Of a DNA stretch of 64,000 nucleotides, positions 17,697 through 26,955 are shown piece by piece. Below the pieces are notes generated by a model. The model searched no databases. It saw only the letters and a program-made list of their open reading frames with translations, and was not told where the DNA came from. Numbering within the stretch: position 1 is the first letter of the stretch; every line of letters starts with the position of its first letter. A program made the position numbers and the translations under genes. Source of the DNA: an uncultured Paracoccaceae bacterium (GTDB taxonomy: Bacteria > Pseudomonadota > Alphaproteobacteria > Rhodobacterales > Rhodobacteraceae); contig CANNFA010000003.1 of the NCBI GenBank assembly GCA_947503765.1, positions 574,726 through 638,725 on the forward strand, in the 5' to 3' direction.

Positions 17697-19856
17697 ATGC
17701 AAGAGCCGACGATCACCGAGGATCTGATTCGGGCACACGGCCTCGCCCCGGACGAATACCAGCGCATCCTCGACATCATCGGCCGCACGCCCAGCTTTAC
17801 CGAGCTTGGTATCTTTTCTGCGATGTGGAACGAGCATTGTTCCTACAAGTCGTCGAAGAAATGGCTGCGCACCCTGCCCACGACCGGCCCGCAGGTGATC
17901 TGCGGGCCCGGCGAGAACGCGGGCGTGGTCGATATAGGCGACGGCCAGGCGGTGGTGTTCAAGATGGAAAGCCACAACCACCCCTCGTATATCGAGCCGT
18001 ACCAGGGCGCGGCGACCGGGATGGGCGGCATCCTGCGCGATGTGTTCACCATGGGCGCACGCCCCATCGCCGCGATGAACGCGCTCAGCTTCGGCTCGCC
18101 CTCGCACCCCAAGACGCGGGCGCTGGTGCATGGCGTGGTCGAGGGGATCGGCGGTTACGCCAATGCCTTCGGCGTGCCCACCATCGGCGGCGAGGTGCGG
18201 TTCCACCCCGCCTATGACGGCAATTGCCTGGTCAACGCCTTTGCCGCCGGGCTGGCGGATGCGGATGCGATCTTCTACTCGGCCGCCTCGGGCATCGGCA
18301 TGCCCGTGGTCTATCTCGGCGCGAAAACCGGGCGCGACGGCGTCGGCGGCGCGACCATGGCCAGTGCCGAATTCGACGACAGCATCGAGGACAAGCGCCC
18401 GACGGTGCAGGTGGGCGATCCGTTCACCGAAAAGCGCCTGCTGGAGGCCTGCCTCGAACTGATGGCGACCGGCGCGGTGATCGCGATCCAGGACATGGGC
18501 GCGGCGGGGCTGACCTGCTCGGCGGTGGAGATGGGCGACAAGGGCGGGCTCGGTGTGCGGCTCAACCTCGACGCCGTGCCGCAGCGCGAGCCCGGCATGA
18601 ATGCCTACGAGATGATGCTGTCCGAAAGCCAGGAGCGGATGCTCATGGTGCTGCGCCCCGAAAAGGAAGCCGAGGCGCGCGCGATCTTCGACAAGTGGGA
18701 TCTGGACTTCGTCATCGTCGGCGAAACCATTGCCGAGGACCGGTTTCTCGTGTTGCACGGCAATGACGTCAAGGCCGACCTGTCGCTGTCGAAACTGTCC
18801 TCCAGCGCGCCGGAATACGACCGCCCGTGGGAGCAGCAGGCCGCGCCCGAGCCGCTTTCCGACGTGCCGCAGATCGACCCGATCGACGCGCTCAAGGCGC
18901 TGATTTCCGGGCCCAACCATTCGGCCCGCAACTGGATCTACGAGCAATACGACCACATGGTGCTGGCCGACACGGTGCGCGCGCCGGGCCAGGGCGCGGG
19001 TATCGTGCGCGTTCACGGCACCGAAAAAATGCTGGCCTTCACCTCGGACGTGACGCCCCGCTACGTCCGTGCCAACCCCGAAGAGGGCGGCAAGCAGGCC
19101 GTGGCCGAGGCGTATCGCAACCTGACCGCGGTGGGTGCGACGCCGCTGGCGGCGACCGACAACCTGAATTTCGGCAACCCCGAAAAGCCCGAGATCATGG
19201 GCCAGCTCGTCGGCGCGATCAAGGGCATCGGTGCGGCCTGCGCGGCGCTGGACATGCCCATCGTGTCCGGCAACGTGTCGCTCTACAACGAAACGGACGG
19301 CGCCGCGATCCTGCCGACCCCGACCATTGGCGCGGTCGGGCTGATCGCCTCGGAAGAGGAGCTGATCGGCCGCTGCGTGCGCGACGGGCATGTCGCGCTG
19401 GTGATCGGGGAGTCCGCCGGCCATCTGGGCCAGTCCGCCCTGCTGGCAGAGGTGTTCAACCGCGAGGACGGCGAGGCGCCGCCGGTCGATCTCGAGGCCG
19501 AGAAGCGGCACGGCGACTTCATCCGCGCCAACCGCGACTGGATCGCCGCCTGCACCGACCTGTCCGATGGCGGCCTCGCGCTTGCCGCGTTCGAAATGGC
19601 AGAGGCGGCGGGCGTCGGCATCGTCCTGCACAGCGCCGAAACCGGCGAGCTGTTCGGCGAGGATCAGGGCCGCTATCTCGTCGCGTGCAATTTCGACCAG
19701 GCCGAGGCGCTGATGGTCGCCGCCGCGCAAGACGGCATCCCGGTGGAAACCGTCGGCCGCTTCACCGGGTCCGATGTCAACTTTGGCGGCGTGTCCGCCC
19801 CGCTGGACGATCTCGCGGCGCTCTACCGGGGCGCCTTCGCCGAGATGTTCGGCTGA
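17697..19856 (+). CDS. purL: phosphoribosylformylglycinamidine synthase subunit PurL
   Basis: Fourth step of purine synthesis; ATP-dependent amidation of FGAR to FGAM together with PurS and PurQ. At 719 aa it is the small (bacterial complex) type. Motifs: [18 protein letters not shown] near the N-terminus, [25 protein letters not shown], and [16 protein letters not shown] near the C-terminus. purS and purQ are not adjacent. GGGGGA precedes the ATG. Confidence 0.97.
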   Translation: MQEPTITEDLIRAHGLAPDEYQRILDIIGRTPSFTELGIFSAMWNEHCSYKSSKKWLRTLPTTGPQVICGPGENAGVVDIGDGQAVVFKMESHNHPSYIEPYQGAATGMGGILRDVFTMGARPIAAMNALSFGSPSHPKTRALVHGVVEGIGGYANAFGVPTIGGEVRFHPAYDGNCLVNAFAAGLADADAIFYSAASGIGMPVVYLGAKTGRDGVGGATMASAEFDDSIEDKRPTVQVGDPFTEKRLLEACLELMATGAVIAIQDMGAAGLTCSAVEMGDKGGLGVRLNLDAVPQREPGMNAYEMMLSESQERMLMVLRPEKEAEARAIFDKWDLDFVIVGETIAEDRFLVLHGNDVKADLSLSKLSSSAPEYDRPWEQQAAPEPLSDVPQIDPIDALKALISGPNHSARNWIYEQYDHMVLADTVRAPGQGAGIVRVHGTEKMLAFTSDVTPRYVRANPEEGGKQAVAEAYRNLTAVGATPLAATDNLNFGNPEKPEIMGQLVGAIKGIGAACAALDMPIVSGNVSLYNETDGAAILPTPTIGAVGLIASEEELIGRCVRDGHVALVIGESAGHLGQSALLAEVFNREDGEAPPVDLEAEKRHGDFIRANRDWIAACTDLSDGGLALAAFEMAEAAGVGIVLHSAETGELFGEDQGRYLVACNFDQAEALMVAAAQDGIPVETVGRFTGSDVNFGGVSAPLDDLAALYRGAFAEMFG

Positions 19857-19866
19857 CGCGGCGCCG

Positions 19867-20367
19867 ATGACACAGCTTCCCGACCTCACGCCCGACTGCG
19901 ACAATTGCGCCGCCCTGTGCTGCATCGCGCTGGCCTTCGACAAGGGCGACGACTTTGCCATCGACAAGCCGGCCGGCCTGCCCTGCCCGCATCTCGCTCG
20001 CCACGATTGCACGATCTACGACGATCTGACCGACCGCGGATTTCCCGGCTGCGCCGCCTACGATTGCCAGGGCGCGGGCCAGCGTGCGCTGGCGCTGCAT
20101 GACGGGATCAGCTGGCAGGACGACCTCGAACGGCTTGCCCCGATGCAGGAGACGTTCCGTCACCTGCACCGGCTGCACCGGCTGATCGGGTTGATGGAAA
20201 CCGCCCGCGCGTTGCCGCTGGACGCCGCCGAGGAGGATCGCTGGGACGACCTGATGGAAACGCTCTGCCCCGACACGCTGACCCCGGACGGCGCCGCGGC
20301 CCTTGCCACCGGGCCGGTTCCGGGGCAGGTACACGCCTTCCTGCGGGCTCTGGCGCACCATATCTGA
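19867..20367 (+). CDS. cysteine-rich N-terminal domain protein (pentapeptide-protein-like)
   Basis: A 166 aa protein starting 10 bp after purL. Its N-terminus has CDNCAALCCIALAF, then a conserved FAIDKPAGLPCPHL and a further pair of cysteines (RHDCTIYDDLTDRGFPGC, then YDCQG). This pattern is what I know as the N-terminal region of some pentapeptide-repeat proteins, but no pentapeptide repeats follow. The cysteine arrangement suggests metal binding. Probably co-transcribed with purL; function unknown. Confidence 0.75.
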   Translation: MTQLPDLTPDCDNCAALCCIALAFDKGDDFAIDKPAGLPCPHLARHDCTIYDDLTDRGFPGCAAYDCQGAGQRALALHDGISWQDDLERLAPMQETFRHLHRLHRLIGLMETARALPLDAAEEDRWDDLMETLCPDTLTPDGAAALATGPVPGQVHAFLRALAHHI

Positions 20368-20427
20368 ACCCTTGCGGCATTCCTGCACGGCGCATACATC
20401 TACCGGCGGTAAAGTGGAGACTACGAC

Positions 20428-20670
20428 ATGGCGATTGAGGCCCAGCAGATAGAAGATTTGATCCGCGCCTCGTTTCCGGATGCACGGATCACGATCACCG
20501 ACCTTGCCGGCGACGGAAACCACTACGCCGCCGAGGTGATCGACGAAAGCTTTCGCGGCCAGAACCGCGTGCAGCAGCAACGCGCCGTCTATGCCGCGCT
20601 CAAGGGCAAGATGGACGGCTCGCAGGGTGAATTGCATGCCCTGGCCCTGACCACGAAAGCCCCTGACTGA
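20428..20670 (+). CDS. BolA/IbaG family protein
   Basis: An 80 aa BolA-fold protein (IEDLIRASFPDARITITDL, then NHYAAEVIDESFRGQNRVQQQ) with the invariant FxGxxRxxxH-like region altered to FRGQNRVQQQR. BolA proteins partner monothiol glutaredoxins through a shared 2Fe-2S cluster; such a glutaredoxin is encoded 76 bp downstream, so the pair probably works in iron-sulfur trafficking or iron sensing. Confidence 0.9.
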   Translation: MAIEAQQIEDLIRASFPDARITITDLAGDGNHYAAEVIDESFRGQNRVQQQRAVYAALKGKMDGSQGELHALALTTKAPD

Positions 20671-20746
20671 GCGCGATGCGCGCACCCAAACGGGCCGGGG
20701 CGCCGATTGCGCCGCGACCGGCCGAGATGCGAAAGGCAAAGGCACA

Positions 20747-21106
20747 ATGACCGCAGAAAACCAGATCAAGGACACCGTCACCGGCAACGACGTGGTGCTG
20801 TTCATGAAAGGCACCAAGACCATGCCGCAATGCGGCTTCTCCAGCCGCGTGGCCGGCGTGCTCAACTTCATGGGCGTCGACTATTCGGACGTGAACGTGC
20901 TGGATGACGAAGGCGTCCGCCAGGGCATCAAGGACTATTCCGAATGGCCCACGATCCCGCAGCTCTACGTCAAGGGCGAATTCGTCGGCGGCTGCGACAT
21001 CGTGACCGAGATGACCCTGTCGGGCGAACTCGACCAGCTGTTCGACTCCAAGGGCGTCGCCTATGACAAGGAAGCCGCCGACAAGATCCGCGAAGCCAAC
21101 GGCTGA
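20747..21106 (+). CDS. grxD: monothiol glutaredoxin, Grx4 type
   Basis: A 119 aa monothiol glutaredoxin with the CGFS active site (Cys29), the TIPQLYVKGEFVGGCDI glutathione-binding region, and the KGT motif near residue 22. Such proteins carry 2Fe-2S clusters with glutathione and pass them to targets. The neighbouring BolA-family gene is its usual partner. Confidence 0.96.
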   Translation: MTAENQIKDTVTGNDVVLFMKGTKTMPQCGFSSRVAGVLNFMGVDYSDVNVLDDEGVRQGIKDYSEWPTIPQLYVKGEFVGGCDIVTEMTLSGELDQLFDSKGVAYDKEAADKIREANG

Positions 21107-21148
21107 CACACCGGGCAGCGCGGGCGACAAACAGACCGCGCCCCAATC

Positions 21149-22360
21149 TCATCTTGCCGCAAGGGTCGAATAGTGCATGTGACCATAGCCGCACAGCGCG
21201 CTCTCGACCGGCCGCCAGAGCGCGGCAAAGGCGATCGGGTCGAGCCGGGCGGCGCGCGCCAGGGCCGAGAGCGGCCGGCGCCCGTCGATCCCGGCGATCA
21301 GCGGGGCGGCGCCGCGCGGCAGCGTGATTTCCAGCGGGGCGCCGCCGGCGGTCAGGCGCAGGCGGCCGGTCTTTGCCACGGATGCGGCCAGCCGGCGCGG
21401 GTCGATGCCGCGCAGATGCGGGATCGCGCCGGGTTTGCCCAGCGGCGGGGCACGTCTTGCCCCGTGCGGGACGGCATAGGCGACATGGGTCTTGAAGCTG
21501 CCGCGCAGGTTTTCCGCGAGTTGCCGGCACGCGGTCTCGTCCAGATCCTCGGGTAGCGCCGCGCCCTCGGGCAAAAGCCGCGCGGGATCGTAGAGCGCGG
21601 GCTCCGGCAGGCCCGCGATCTCCAGCCCCGCCGCGTCCAACGCCGCGGCCAGTTCGGTGATGGTGAAGGGGCGGTCGCGGCTGTGCAGCAGCAGGTCGAA
21701 AAAGCCCGCATCGCCCGCCTCGTGATCCACCAGATGCGGGTTGCGCCGGAACGGGTGGCCTGCGGGAACCTCTGCGAAGACCGCCTTGGCCCGGCGCAGT
21801 TTTTCCTGCGGCGTCAATCCCTTGCAGAGCGCGGCGAAGGCATCCTGCAAGGGGTAGACCCCGGCCCGGCCCAGCGGCGCATAGACCATCAGCCCGATCC
21901 CGCCGCCCGGTGCCAGCGCCGCCGCCAGCGCGTCGAACCCCGCCTGCGGATCCGGCAGGTGGTGCAGCACGCCGCAGCAATCTATGTAGTCGAAGCTGCC
22001 GTGATCGGCCGCGTCCAGCAGCGAGCCGGTGACGAAGCGGATGCCGTCCAGCCCGCGCGCCTGTGCCCGCGCCTCGGCCACCTTTCGCGCGGCGGCGGAC
22101 ATGTCGAGATAGGTGATGTCGCAGGGCCGCCGCGCCGTTTTCAGCGTCTGGGCCAGCTGGATCAGCCCGTCGCCGGTGCCGCCGCCCGCCACCAGCGCGC
22201 GCAGCGGCTGCGACCAGTCCCGCGCACCGCCCCACAGCCAATGGTCCATCTCCTGCGGCCAGGACGGCGAGCCGGTGATCAGGCGGCGCGCCTCGTCGGC
22301 GGGGTCGCGCTCGGGGTAGGGATAGGCCTCGTACTGGTCCCGAACCTCGTCACGCTCCAT
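21149..22360 (-). CDS. class I SAM-dependent methyltransferase
   Basis: A 403 aa protein. The N-terminal half is a methyltransferase: ALVAGGGTGDGLIQLA (SAM-binding motif I), DITYLDMSAAARKVAEARA (motif II), and FDYIDCCGVLHHLPDP. The C-terminal 200 residues are family-specific and include two parts that resemble a winged-helix-like module (LIAGIDGRRPLSALARAARL). A short N-terminal YEAYPYPERDP is typical of a family annotated only as methyltransferase. Substrate unknown. Convergent with grxD. Confidence 0.85.
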   Translation of the reverse strand: MERDEVRDQYEAYPYPERDPADEARRLITGSPSWPQEMDHWLWGGARDWSQPLRALVAGGGTGDGLIQLAQTLKTARRPCDITYLDMSAAARKVAEARAQARGLDGIRFVTGSLLDAADHGSFDYIDCCGVLHHLPDPQAGFDALAAALAPGGGIGLMVYAPLGRAGVYPLQDAFAALCKGLTPQEKLRRAKAVFAEVPAGHPFRRNPHLVDHEAGDAGFFDLLLHSRDRPFTITELAAALDAAGLEIAGLPEPALYDPARLLPEGAALPEDLDETACRQLAENLRGSFKTHVAYAVPHGARRAPPLGKPGAIPHLRGIDPRRLAASVAKTGRLRLTAGGAPLEITLPRGAAPLIAGIDGRRPLSALARAARLDPIAFAALWRPVESALCGYGHMHYSTLAAR

Positions 22361-22503
22361 TCCGGTCCCGCCCCTTTTTGCCCCTAGTGCGGGGCCAGCA
22401 TCGGGGATCGGCGCGCGAATGCCAATGGCACTTTTGCGGCCTCTGGCCCTGCCCGCCCGGCCCCGCTAGACTGCGGCAAACGCCAGAAACCGGAGCCCAT
22501 GCC

Positions 22504-23292
22504 ATGCGCCATCTCGCCGCCCTTCTGCTGTGCTGCCTGCCCTTCGCCGCCCCCGCCCAGACCTGCGGCAATACCGCCGCCGGGTTCGAGGCGTGGAAGG
22601 CCGCCTTTGCCCCTGCCGCCGCGCGGGCGGGGGTGAAACAGGCGGGTCTGAACGCGCTGGCCGGTGCGCGCTATTCGACCGCCACCATTGCGGCGGACCG
22701 CAACCAGAAATCCTTTCGCTACTCGCTGGAGAAGTTCATGGAGCTGCGCGGAGCGCCGGTGATCGTCGCCCGCGCCCGCAAGCTCAAGGCGCAGAACGCC
22801 CGCTTCTATGCCAGTGTCGAGCGGATCTACGGGGTGCCCGCCGGGGTACTGCTGGCGATCCACGGGATGGAGACGGCATTCGGCAGCTTCATGGGCGATA
22901 CCAACCTGGTGTCGGCCACCGCCACGCTGGCCTATGATTGCCGCCGCCCGGCCTTCTTCACCCCGCACCTGATCGCGGCGCTGAAACTGGTGGATCGCGG
23001 CACGATCACAGCCGCGACGGTGGGCGCGAAGCACGGCGAGCTTGGCCATACCCAGTTCCTGCCCGGCAACGTCCTGGACTATGGCCGCGACGGCAATGGC
23101 GACGGGCGGCTGGACATGTCGAACCTGGCCGATGCCATGGCCTCGACCGCGTGGTTCCTGCGCCAGAAGGGCTGGAAGCCCGGCGGCGGCTACCAGGAGG
23201 GGCAGGTGAATTTCCCCGTGCTGAATGAGTGGAACGCCGCCACCGTGTACCAGCGCGCGATCGCCATCATGGGAGCGCGGATTGATGGGTGA
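22504..23292 (+). CDS. lytic murein transglycosylase (MltB-like)
   Basis: A 262 aa exported lytic transglycosylase that cleaves peptidoglycan with formation of anhydromuramic acid. Signal peptide MRHLAALLLCCLPFAAPAQ; catalytic-site text VLLAIHGMETAFGSFMGD with the Glu in HGMETAFG; then HGELGHTQFLPGNVLDYG and DMSNLADAMASTAWFLRQKG, all typical of the SLT_2/MltB family. GGAG lies upstream of the ATG. Just right of it the base composition falls into the AT-rich island. Confidence 0.92.
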   Translation: MRHLAALLLCCLPFAAPAQTCGNTAAGFEAWKAAFAPAAARAGVKQAGLNALAGARYSTATIAADRNQKSFRYSLEKFMELRGAPVIVARARKLKAQNARFYASVERIYGVPAGVLLAIHGMETAFGSFMGDTNLVSATATLAYDCRRPAFFTPHLIAALKLVDRGTITAATVGAKHGELGHTQFLPGNVLDYGRDGNGDGRLDMSNLADAMASTAWFLRQKGWKPGGGYQEGQVNFPVLNEWNAATVYQRAIAIMGARIDG

Positions 23293-23454
23293 GGTGTGGG
23301 ACGGTTGACGGCTGGGAGGGGGCGTTTTGGCGGGGGCTTTGGAGGCGGTTGTGTGGCAATCGCGTGGAGGGCGGGAAGCGGACTTTCCCTGCAATCATTA
23401 ACCTCGTAAGTGGCCACCACCCTGATAGTAGACATTCTGCTACTTTCTCTAGCG

Positions 23455-24108
23455 TTAAACCGCCTTCCTGTAGCTTTCGAGCGAAGCCGCATTCTCTAAG
23501 TCTGTTTTGTAGAGCCGCATAAGGGAGAGTATATCATCGACCAAGCTAGAAAAATCGCCTCCCTCGATGTCAAGAAACTCGCCATGAGCGACCTTATTTC
23601 GACGAGTAACTAAGCTGGAGTCAATAAGGTTGAACTTTGTTTCGTAAGGGGAAGTGTTAATGCCCAATGAATCTGCAATATTTTTAAATACAGTTGAATT
23701 AAGATTTGACTTTGTATTAACCGCAGATCCAATTTGAAGTCTTGCCGTTTCATCTCGATTTGAGAGGATAAAATCCACGGCCTCAATGTTGGGCAGTGAT
23801 TTTCCACCCTTTACGAGAGTATCTATTTTTCCTTTTAGGCCGAAAACCACGAAGCAGGACTTTAGGTCACGATACCGAAGGGCCCTGCTCTCCACATAAC
23901 CAAGATAGATTTCTGATGACTTCTTGATAAAGCCTTCCCAGTGGGCGTAGAGCAGCGCGACTCCTGCTCGAATGTATGGCTTGCGCTGGGGGCCATTTTT
24001 GCCCGCACCAACCTTAAAAACACCGATCTCCTTTATGCGCCAAGCCATTTCTTGGTCCAGCGCAATCTGCATCTCACTGAGCGTTCTGACCTTGCCCACT
24101 GTGCGCAC
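23455..24108 (-). CDS. HEPN nuclease of the MAE_28990/MAE_18760 type
   Basis: A 217 aa, mostly helical protein. It has the family landmark LYAHWEGFIKKS (about residues 53-64) and the HEPN ribonuclease motif R-x4-H at Arg170-His175 (TRRNKVAHGEF). HEPN proteins of this type are predicted RNases in abortive infection, toxin-antitoxin and CRISPR-linked systems. The GTG start at 24108 directly abuts the TGA stop of the DUF262 gene, so the two are translationally coupled. The gene is far more AT-rich than its surroundings and uses rare AT-ending codons, a sign of recent acquisition. Confidence 0.85.
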   Translation of the reverse strand: MRTVGKVRTLSEMQIALDQEMAWRIKEIGVFKVGAGKNGPQRKPYIRAGVALLYAHWEGFIKKSSEIYLGYVESRALRYRDLKSCFVVFGLKGKIDTLVKGGKSLPNIEAVDFILSNRDETARLQIGSAVNTKSNLNSTVFKNIADSLGINTSPYETKFNLIDSSLVTRRNKVAHGEFLDIEGGDFSSLVDDILSLMRLYKTDLENAASLESYRKAV

Positions 24109-25215
24109 TCACGGCTTCATCAATTCTTCGGACATCGGCAGAAGTTTTGAAAGACGTGTAGTGCCGCGCACTCCAGCTCCAGAGTATTTCGAGTATGTCT
24201 GATCGCCCTGCAAGGCTTTTGCCTTAGCAACTAGGCAATTATTTCTCTCGTCCGGGGTCATTGCATTCAGCGCAGCCAAGTTTTTTGACACACCTGTGGA
24301 AACAACTTCGAAAATCGACATCAGAAACTTTCCGGTGAAATTATTTCCGTTCCATTTTTGGAAAGCTGAAGCGCCCAGTGCAGCATCAAGGTAGTCGAAA
24401 GTCTTTTTGAATACTTCACCCTCGGTCACCATATCTACGCCGTTTGCAGAAGCAAGTTGAAACAAAGCGTCATCAAGATACTCGTGTACGTCCAAGCCGC
24501 TTTGATAGGGAACTAAGCGGAAGGCAAGAAAGCGAAGAGCTAGCTCTGTGCCCGCTTCTCGATCCAAAGCCGTTTCAGTTTGGCGCGTCGTTTTAAAAAA
24601 ACTCGCGTGCTTCGACAGATCAACCAGCCAGTCGTAGAATTCCCTGTTGATAGAAACCGCGATGCTGTTTCTAACTTCTTGCTCGGATAGGCTAGCCCCA
24701 CCAGTATTCAATCGTTGAAAGAGTTCATACTTGGCAGTGTCATCGCTGTCCGATTTGAGTATTTCAACTCTTAGCCTAGCACGCTTGATTTCAATTTGTA
24801 GTTTGCTGCCCAACCCATCCTCTGCATCGTCACCTGATGGGTTCCATCGCTTGCCATCTAAACTAGGTAGAAAACGAGTTCCATTTAGTACCAAAGGCCC
24901 AAGCTCCTCAGCACGCTGGCCTTTAAGGTCTCCGGTAAGCTGCAGGACCGTAGAAATTCGTTGAAGACCATCAATTAGTTCCCAAACGCCATTCTCATCT
25001 TGAAAAACGAATATTGAGGGAACCGGGATGCCAAGAAGAAGGGATTCGATAAATCGTGTCTTGCGCTGATCTTCCCACCGAAACAGACGTTGGAATACGG
25101 GATCAATATGAAGTTCGCCGTCTCTGTAGAGGTTCAGAAGCTCTCCCAATGACATATCATAGCCGTCAGTGATGACTTCTTGTCTGGCCTTTTGAACTTC
25201 CTCGATCAATGCCAT
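24109..25215 (-). CDS. DUF262 domain protein (GmrS-like)
   Basis: A 368 aa protein with an N-terminal DUF262 domain: IDPVFQRLFRWEDQRKTRF (FQR at 41-43) and WELIDGLQRISTV (DGLQR at 82-86, the DGQQR-type motif of the ParB/Srx-like fold that binds or cleaves nucleotides). DUF262 is the N-terminal part of the GmrSD type IV restriction enzyme and is widespread in defence islands. The C-terminal half is alpha-helical and unrecognised; no DUF1524 HNH motif is visible, so nuclease activity may be supplied by the HEPN partner. The ATG at 25215 follows AAAGGG; a TTG 27 bases upstream is less likely. Confidence 0.85.
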   Translation of the reverse strand: MALIEEVQKARQEVITDGYDMSLGELLNLYRDGELHIDPVFQRLFRWEDQRKTRFIESLLLGIPVPSIFVFQDENGVWELIDGLQRISTVLQLTGDLKGQRAEELGPLVLNGTRFLPSLDGKRWNPSGDDAEDGLGSKLQIEIKRARLRVEILKSDSDDTAKYELFQRLNTGGASLSEQEVRNSIAVSINREFYDWLVDLSKHASFFKTTRQTETALDREAGTELALRFLAFRLVPYQSGLDVHEYLDDALFQLASANGVDMVTEGEVFKKTFDYLDAALGASAFQKWNGNNFTGKFLMSIFEVVSTGVSKNLAALNAMTPDERNNCLVAKAKALQGDQTYSKYSGAGVRGTTRLSKLLPMSEELMKP

Positions 25216-25585
25216 TCGCCCTTTGCCCTCTCTACCGAACAACTGATGTTCAGGTTAGCGTTCGGCTCGCGAGACTACCACGAGAAAACGCCGCCGAATT
25301 CTTCAGATGTTGTACCTGACCTATATCCTACTGGTACCTCAATATTGCGAGGTTTTGCAATTCAGATTTGGATGGTCTGGTTCCACATCCGGCGCTAGCG
25401 ATTCGGGCACCAAGCCCGAAAACTGTTGCCCCAGCCTCTCAACTCCACTCCAAGCCAACCATCGCACAAAGAACCGCACCCGCCACCTTCGCGGCCGCCT
25501 TGCCGCGGCACCGGCCCGCACCGCCTTGCCCCTTGGCGCCGCATGGCGCAGCATCGGCGCGGATATTGACGTGAAAGGACCAACC
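25216..25585. other. 370 bp gap at the right border of the AT-rich island
   Basis: No gene, tRNA or terminator is evident. The first 160 bp are AT-rich and should hold the promoter of the leftward DUF262-HEPN pair; from about 25390 the composition returns to host level and the ribosome site of the hydrolase-OsmC gene follows. No direct repeats matching the left border of the island were found by eye. Confidence 0.5.
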
Positions 25586-26806
25586 ATGCCCACCGAAAGC
25601 GTGCGCTTTGCCGGTCATGCCGGCGCCGATCTGGCGGCCCGGCTCGATATGCCCGAGGGGCCGCATCTGGCCACGGCCCTGTTCGCCCATTGCTTCACCT
25701 GCGGCAAGGACATCAAGGCGGCGCGGCGGATCGCGGCGCGGCTGGCGGCGATGGGAATCGCGGTGCTGCGGTTCGACTTCACCGGCCTCGGCCAGTCGGA
25801 GGGCGCGTTCGGCGACACCTCGTTCAGCTCGAACGTGGCCGATCTGGAACGCGCGGCGGACTACCTGTCCGAGCGGGACATGGCGCCCGACCTGCTGATC
25901 GGCCATTCGCTGGGCGGCGCGGCGGCGCTGCTGGCGGCGGGGCGGATCGGCAGCGTGCGCGCGGTGGTCACGCTGTCCGCGCCGGCCGATCCCGCGCATA
26001 TCCTGACCGCGCTGGGCGATGCCCTGCCCGAGAGCGCGGCCGAGGACGGCGCCGAGGTCAATCTTGGCGGCAAGACCTTTCGCATCAGCCCCGATTTCAT
26101 CCGCGACGTGCAGGAAGGCTCGCTGGAGGAGGCCATCGCCGGGCTGGACCGCGCGCTTCTGGTGATGCATGCGCCGCGCGACAAGATTGTGGGGATCGAG
26201 AACGCCTCGCGCATCTTCGGACTGGCCAAGCATCCCAAGAGCTTCGTGACGCTGGGCGAGGCCGATCACCTGATCGGCGGCGACGGCGATGCCGAATATG
26301 CCGCCGGGGTGATCGCGGCCTGGGCGGCGCGGTACCTGGACCTCGCGCCCCCCGCCCCGCCGCCCGGCGCGCCCGAAGGCGTGGTGCGCGTGTCCGAGGC
26401 CGACCCCGACGGGTTCCTCCAGGATGTGCAGCATGGCCCGTCGCACCATGTGCTGGCCGACGAGCCAGAGGCGTATGGCGGCACCGACCGCGGGATGTCG
26501 CCCTACGGATTCCTTGCGGCGGGGCTGGGCGCCTGCACCTCGATGACGATCCGCATGTATGCACGGCGCAAGGGCTGGCCGCTGGAGCATGTGAGCGTCA
26601 GCGTCACCCACGAGAAGGTGCACGCCCAGGATGCCGGGGACAGCAGCGCGCCGAAGATCGACCGGTTCCACCGCGAGGTCACGCTGGAAGGGGAACTCGA
26701 TGCCGATCAGCGCGCCCGCCTGATGGAGATCGCCGACCGCTGCCCGGTGCACCGCACCCTCGAGGCGCGGTCCGAGATCGTCACGGCGCCGGCCGGGGAA
26801 GGCTGA
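25586..26806 (+). CDS. bifunctional alpha/beta hydrolase/OsmC family protein
   Basis: A 406 aa fusion. Residues 1-250 are an alpha/beta hydrolase with nucleophile motif LIGHSLGGAAAL and the terminal His in LGEADHLIGG; residues 280-400 are an OsmC/Ohr peroxiredoxin-like domain (PYGFLAAGLGACTSMTIRMYA with the reactive Cys, and DRCPVHRTLEA with the second Cys). OsmC domains detoxify organic hydroperoxides; the role of the hydrolase half is unknown. AAAGGAC precedes the ATG. First backbone gene after the island. Confidence 0.92.
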   Translation: MPTESVRFAGHAGADLAARLDMPEGPHLATALFAHCFTCGKDIKAARRIAARLAAMGIAVLRFDFTGLGQSEGAFGDTSFSSNVADLERAADYLSERDMAPDLLIGHSLGGAAALLAAGRIGSVRAVVTLSAPADPAHILTALGDALPESAAEDGAEVNLGGKTFRISPDFIRDVQEGSLEEAIAGLDRALLVMHAPRDKIVGIENASRIFGLAKHPKSFVTLGEADHLIGGDGDAEYAAGVIAAWAARYLDLAPPAPPPGAPEGVVRVSEADPDGFLQDVQHGPSHHVLADEPEAYGGTDRGMSPYGFLAAGLGACTSMTIRMYARRKGWPLEHVSVSVTHEKVHAQDAGDSSAPKIDRFHREVTLEGELDADQRARLMEIADRCPVHRTLEARSEIVTAPAGEG

Positions 26807-26861
26807 GGGGCGCGGGGGGGGGGCCGGCCCCGCGCGCAAAGTGTGCATTTCGCCCGATCGA

Positions 26862-26922
26862 ATTCACGCGCCCGATCGAACGCATCTGCCTTGCAAGCGC
26901 TGGCTCGGGCCGGCGCGTGAAT
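26862..26922. repeat. long inverted repeat between convergent genes
   Basis: ATTCACGCGCC (26862-26872) and GGCGCGTGAAT (26912-26922) are perfect 11 bp inverted copies around a 39 bp spacer, in the 149 bp gap where two genes end toward each other. A 12 bp direct repeat, CGCCCGATCGAA, overlaps its left side (26851-26862 and 26869-26880). It may act as a bidirectional stop signal or be a degenerate palindromic element. Confidence 0.45.
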
Positions 26923-26955
26923 GCCGCGACACCTGTTGAGCGAAACTCGCCCTGG

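Noticed and set aside
17205..20012. A 935-codon minus-strand frame opposite purL
   Set aside because: Complete mirror of purL coding bias; no domain visible.
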